In this document: piece by piece, positions 6,371 to 8,245 of the stretch
Numbering within the stretch: position 1 is the stretch's first letter
Layout of the letters: every line of letters starts with the position of its first letter
Assembly (NCBI GenBank): GCA_900550235.1
Contig: URRQ01000064.1
Span: forward strand, 1-8,245
DNA: 8,245 bases
Direction: 5' to 3'
DNA from: an uncultured Lachnospiraceae bacterium
GTDB taxonomy: Bacteria > Bacillota > Clostridia > Lachnospirales > Lachnospiraceae
Position numbers and translations under genes: made by a program
Notes under the pieces: generated by a model
What the model saw: only the letters and a program-made list of their open reading frames with translations
The model's database searches: none
What the model was told of the DNA's origin: nothing

Positions 6371-6389
6371 AATCAAAGAGCCTTTGATT
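6371..6389. repeat. 8-bp inverted repeat with 3-nt loop
   Basis: AATCAAAG (6371-6378) pairs perfectly with CTTTGATT (6382-6389) around AGC. A T6 run starts 13 nt beyond the stem (6403-6408), too far for a standard intrinsic terminator. No function is assigned. Confidence 0.4.
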
Positions 6390-6479
6390 GTTGGCTTGGC
6401 AATTTTTTCGTGCGCTTCGTTTGAATTTGAGTTCAATCTTTCAGAAAAAGTGAAAGCAAAAATCTGTATGGAGGGAAGA

Positions 6480-6560
6480 ATGATTATGATAATGATGATT
6501 GCATGTATTAAAATGGTGGTTGTGGGCGTTTGTGGAGTGTGCCCTGCTAAGTCAATTTAG
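6480..6560 (+). CDS. Possible 26-aa hydrophobic peptide with a CxxC motif
   Basis: ATG 6480 is preceded by GGAGG (6470-6474) at 5-nt spacing, the best SD in this non-coding stretch. The frame encodes MIMIMMIACIKMVVVG, then VCGVCPAKSI, and a TAG stop. The first 16 residues are nearly all hydrophobic, and the tail holds Cys18 and Cys21. A longer version of the frame starts at 6333 but has no SD and a less coherent composition. The last 27 bases overlap the tRNA-like sequence, so one of the two may be fortuitous. It could be a small membrane peptide of the mobile element, or no gene at all. No family is recognised. Confidence 0.3.
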   Translation: MIMIMMIACIKMVVVGVCGVCPAKSI

Positions 6561-6602
6561 ATAAGGATTAAACGCCGAGGGGTTCAAATCCCCTGCACTC
6601 CA
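6534..6602 (+). tRNA. tRNA-like remnant or tRNA 3'-end attachment site
   Basis: GGAGTGT (6534-6540) pairs with GCACTCC (6595-6601) over 7 bp (one G-T), and AGGGG-TTCAAAT-CCCCT (6578-6594) is a perfect T arm with a canonical 7-nt T loop directly joined to the acceptor strand, followed by discriminator-position A6602. Only 37 nt lie between acceptor and T arm, three of them before a CTGCTAA loop-like string that resembles the tRNA-Ser(GCU) anticodon loop, so there is no room for a D arm, and no encoded CCA follows. A working tRNA is unlikely. A tRNA gene broken by integration, or an element end that carries the tRNA 3' part as its attB/attP identity segment, fits better. An intrinsic terminator follows 8 nt downstream, as expected after a tRNA gene. 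Confidence 0.5.
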
Positions 6603-6609
6603 TTAAAGT

Positions 6610-6633
6610 AGGCTACCGAAATGGTAGCCTTTT
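6610..6633 (+). terminator. Intrinsic terminator after the tRNA-like sequence
   Basis: AGGCTACC (6610-6617), loop GAAAT, and GGTAGCCT (6623-6630) form a perfect 8-bp stem running into TTTT on the plus strand. It ends 7 nt before the stop codon of the convergent 154-aa gene and may also stop minus-strand transcripts, though the T-tract on that side is weak. Confidence 0.85.
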
Positions 6634-6640
6634 CTATTTC

Positions 6641-7105
6641 TTATTTGTTGTTTAGAATATCTTGTACAATAGTTTTCCATACTTCATCTGGCATTCTACA
6701 AAAATCAAAATATCTTCCAATGGTGGGAGAACCATAGGGAACGTCCTTAAATAAGGTTCCCGATTTTTGGCGATTATCGTTAGAAGCATATGGGTAGAAC
6801 ATTTTAATAACTTCCAGTAATTCCTCAATATTTTGAATATTAAATGTATTTATAAAATTTGTGGTTGCTTCTTTTGCTTTATCTATATCTGAATATTGAA
6901 AACTAGCTGTAACAGTCAAATTATCTTTATCTGGTAATTTGGGTGCATTTAGAGAAATATCAATATAAGTTTTGCATAAATAGTAAAATTCTTCATCACA
7001 TATATGTTCTTTGAGCAACTTGCACATTTCTGGATATTTTTCATATTCAGTATTGTTTTCAATATTTCCCCAAAAGTGTTCTTTCTCATTTCTATATACT
7101 GGCAT
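6641..7105 (-). CDS. Hypothetical 154-aa protein
   Basis: I do not recognise this protein. It is soluble, with no signal peptide or membrane segment, and begins MPVYRNEKEHFWGNIENN. A middle part (about residues 38-105) looks helical, with LCKTYIDISLNAP and ATTNFINTFNIQNIEELLEVIKMF. The C-terminal part has a GTLFKDVPYGSPTIGRYF segment and a DEVWKTIVQDIL helix. AAGGAG is centred about 8 nt before the ATG, so the start is well supported. It lies 22 nt downstream of the XRE regulator gene on the same strand and is probably cotranscribed with it, which suggests that they act in one process, but nothing shows which. Base composition is more AT-rich than that of the regulator, so the two may have different origins. 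Confidence 0.72.
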   Translation of the reverse strand: MPVYRNEKEHFWGNIENNTEYEKYPEMCKLLKEHICDEEFYYLCKTYIDISLNAPKLPDKDNLTVTASFQYSDIDKAKEATTNFINTFNIQNIEELLEVIKMFYPYASNDNRQKSGTLFKDVPYGSPTIGRYFDFCRMPDEVWKTIVQDILNNK

Positions 7106-7127
7106 ATAAACTCCTTTCTTCTATCAG

Positions 7128-7694
7128 TTATTTTCTCCATTGATAGCTGCTATTTTTCTTGTCATGTCCTTTTTCATCAACACTACTGCTGGAAGCAGGC
7201 CAGTTGATTTTCCATTCAAAGTATTCGTCCTCTGAAATCTCTCCGCTTTTTAGCTGTTCTTTCCGCAAATACCATTCACGCAGAAATTCATTTACCAGAC
7301 CATAATCAATCCACATACCGACAGGGGCATGAGCAGGCCATTCGTCACTATCATTATAGCGAACAGACTTATCATCAGAAGCGTTGCACTTGCCGGGATT
7401 GCGGACAAGCTGGAACAGATGAAAGGTATTGCGGTTGTCCTCGTCAAGCCAGAAAAAAGTCTGCATAATGTCCTCGGCGCAGCCGGGGGCTTCGGTAATA
7501 AAATTGATATAGTTGACATTCAAAATTTTGGCAATTTCCATGAGAGTATCTTTTTTGGGAACACGATAGCCGGATTCATATTGTGCTACACGAACATCAG
7601 CGTTGCGCTCCTCATATCCCAGCTTCAATCCTAGTTCCCGTTGTGTTAATCCCCGAAATGTGCGGATTCTCTTAATTCGTTCTCCCAGTATCAT
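7128..7694 (-). CDS. XRE-family transcriptional regulator
   Basis: A 188-aa protein. Residues 1-65 are a typical XRE helix-turn-helix domain: ERIKRIRTFRGLTQRELGLK (5-24), the recognition part with VAQYESGYRVP (36-46), and the closing TLMEIAKILNVNYINF helix. The rest is an unassigned C-terminal region with an acidic patch around DDKSVRYNDSDEW, then HAPVGMWIDYGLVNEFLREW and a charged tail ending in Ser- and Lys-rich sequence. Regulators of this build are common in clostridial integrative elements, as I recall. GGAAAGGA precedes the ATG by about 9 nt. The gene starts 24 nt after the stop of the broken GNAT gene and ends 22 nt before the 154-aa gene, so the three look like one transcript. It appears less AT-rich than the R-M operon. 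Confidence 0.85.
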   Translation of the reverse strand: MILGERIKRIRTFRGLTQRELGLKLGYEERNADVRVAQYESGYRVPKKDTLMEIAKILNVNYINFITEAPGCAEDIMQTFFWLDEDNRNTFHLFQLVRNPGKCNASDDKSVRYNDSDEWPAHAPVGMWIDYGLVNEFLREWYLRKEQLKSGEISEDEYFEWKINWPASSSSVDEKGHDKKNSSYQWRK

Positions 7695-7718
7695 AATTCT
7701 GTGTCCTTTCCTTAAAAT

Positions 7719-8170
7719 TTACAAATTACACACCATAATCCATTCTTCTTTGTTTTCCCGTATAATATCAAAGTCGATTTTTCGATACATTTCAGCCGCA
7801 TAATTAGCCTTTTGAACGGAAAGTGAAACACGTTTATAACCATGTGTTTTCAACAAAGATAGCATTTCTTTCATCATATCGGTTCCTATCCCCTGTCCTC
7901 GGTATTCTTTGTATAGAGAGATGGCAAGGGAGGGCGTTTCATCATCAATATGTCCGTAATCGTGTATAATGCGTACCCAGACAGCGCCAACGATTTTTTG
8001 CTCAACTTCTGCGGCTAATGCGAAATCAGCTTTTGATGCCCGAAGCGGTCAACATAAATCTGTAATTCGGGAGAAGCGATAATATTTTTCGGTGGCGGCT
8101 TTATACCGTCTGGAATAAAAATAGCTTCGTATAGAAATTCATTCAATAGAGGATATTCCATTACCGTCAT
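7719..8170 (-). pseudogene. GNAT N-acetyltransferase, broken by a one-base frameshift
   Basis: Read on the minus strand, the first part gives MTVMEYPLLNEFLYEAIF, then PDGIKPPPKNIIASPELQI and YVDRFGHQ, and hits TAG at 8015-8017. Shifting frame at the T4 run 8031-8034 (AAAA on the coding strand) restores KADFALAAEVEQKIVGAVWV, IDDETPSLAISLYKEYRGQG and the rest to NKEEWIMVCNL and TAA at 7719. One lost A explains the break. The acetyl-CoA loop motif YRGQGIG is intact in the second part. Upstream, the frame reads YTIRE directly after TAA (8186-8188), which follows ATG 8189-8191, so the original start may also be spoiled at codon 2. Members of this family transfer acetyl from acetyl-CoA to amines; the substrate here is unknown. 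A sequencing error in a homopolymer would mimic the frameshift. Confidence 0.82.
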
Positions 8171-8184
8171 TTCTCGTATCGTGT

Positions 8185-8213
8185 ATTACATAATATAGTG
8201 GTTCAGTTGTCAA
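8185..8213 (-). promoter_or_regulatory. Predicted promoter for the GNAT-XRE-hypothetical group
   Basis: On the minus strand TTGACA (8208-8213) and TGTAAT (8185-8190) are separated by 17 nt; the -35 is consensus and the -10 matches 5 of 6. It reads toward the broken GNAT gene and the XRE gene. The -10 lies on the possible original GNAT ATG, so transcripts would start just before the internal ATG at 8170. The -35 also overlaps a small palindrome, TTGTCAAGACAA (8207-8218), which could be an operator. Confidence 0.6.
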
Positions 8214-8245
8214 GACAAAAATCTAAGGTTTTTATAATGAACTGA

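Larger units (their letters stand above)
5949..6479. other. Non-coding, structured stretch after the defence operon
   Basis: About 530 bases with no gene I can support. Short ORFs here lack family resemblance. There is no clean U-tailed terminator right after the DUF262 stop. The content is repeats and hairpins: paired 8-mers at 6117-6135, a 16-bp stem at 6257-6296, paired 7-mers at 6309-6326 and an 8-bp inverted repeat at 6371-6389. This is more like an attachment-site or element-end region than decayed coding sequence. Confidence 0.6.

Noticed and set aside
7329..7803. Plus-strand ORFs opposite the XRE and GNAT genes
   Set aside because: The minus-strand genes have clear domains and SDs; the plus frames are antisense by-products.
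8207..8245. Plus-strand promoter ending in TATAAT (8233-8238)
   Set aside because: The -10 is perfect, but no -35 sits at 16-18 nt and the window ends before any gene can be seen; such hexamers arise by chance in AT-rich DNA.
1..8245. CRISPR array or retron-like repeat structure
   Set aside because: No regularly spaced repeats of CRISPR length and no reverse transcriptase or Cas gene were seen; the only direct repeats are the short 11-bp-period pairs.

Overview
The window looks like accessory DNA from a low-GC Gram-positive anaerobe, probably a gut clostridium (Lachnospiraceae/Ruminococcaceae type). The evidence is AT-rich codon use, strong AGGAGG-type ribosome binding sites, a clostridial-type TnpV fragment at the left edge, and a Vsr and XRE regulator of kinds common in clostridial integrative elements. 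The species call is an inference from style, not from a marker gene.

Layout. Bases 1-222 hold the 3' end of a tnpV-like transposon gene, ending at a convergent hairpin terminator (231-256). Bases 268-5948 are a defence island. A Vsr mismatch endonuclease (268-720, minus) is divergent from a six-gene plus-strand operon (880-5948). The operon encodes a 69-aa HTH regulator, a C5-cytosine methyltransferase, a probable PmeII-like type II restriction endonuclease, a second and different C5 methyltransferase, a nucleotidyltransferase-like protein, and a DUF262 (GmrS/SspE-type) protein. All genes but one overlap their upstream neighbour by 1-14 nt. The exception is the second methyltransferase, which sits behind a four-codon mini-ORF. 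The divergent intergenic region has a clear promoter each way and three copies of ACAAGT placed on their core elements, a candidate operator set.

Bases 5949-6640 lack a convincing large gene but are structured. They hold two pairs of direct repeats with an 11-bp period, a 16-bp-stem hairpin, a 26-codon ORF with a good SD, and a 69-nt tRNA-like sequence (perfect acceptor stem and T arm, no room for a D arm) followed by a terminator. I read this as a probable attachment junction of an integrative element at a tRNA 3' end.

Bases 6641-8213 hold a minus-strand group transcribed toward that junction: a promoter, a frameshifted GNAT acetyltransferase, an XRE regulator and a 154-aa protein of unknown function.

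How it may work: the first methyltransferase plus endonuclease form a classical type II R-M pair. Vsr repairs T:G mismatches left by 5-methylcytosine deamination, and the small HTH protein probably times expression. The second methyltransferase, NTase-like protein and DUF262 protein look like a second unit, possibly an undescribed modification-linked anti-phage module, or accessory parts of the same system. No recognition sequence can be read from the sequence.
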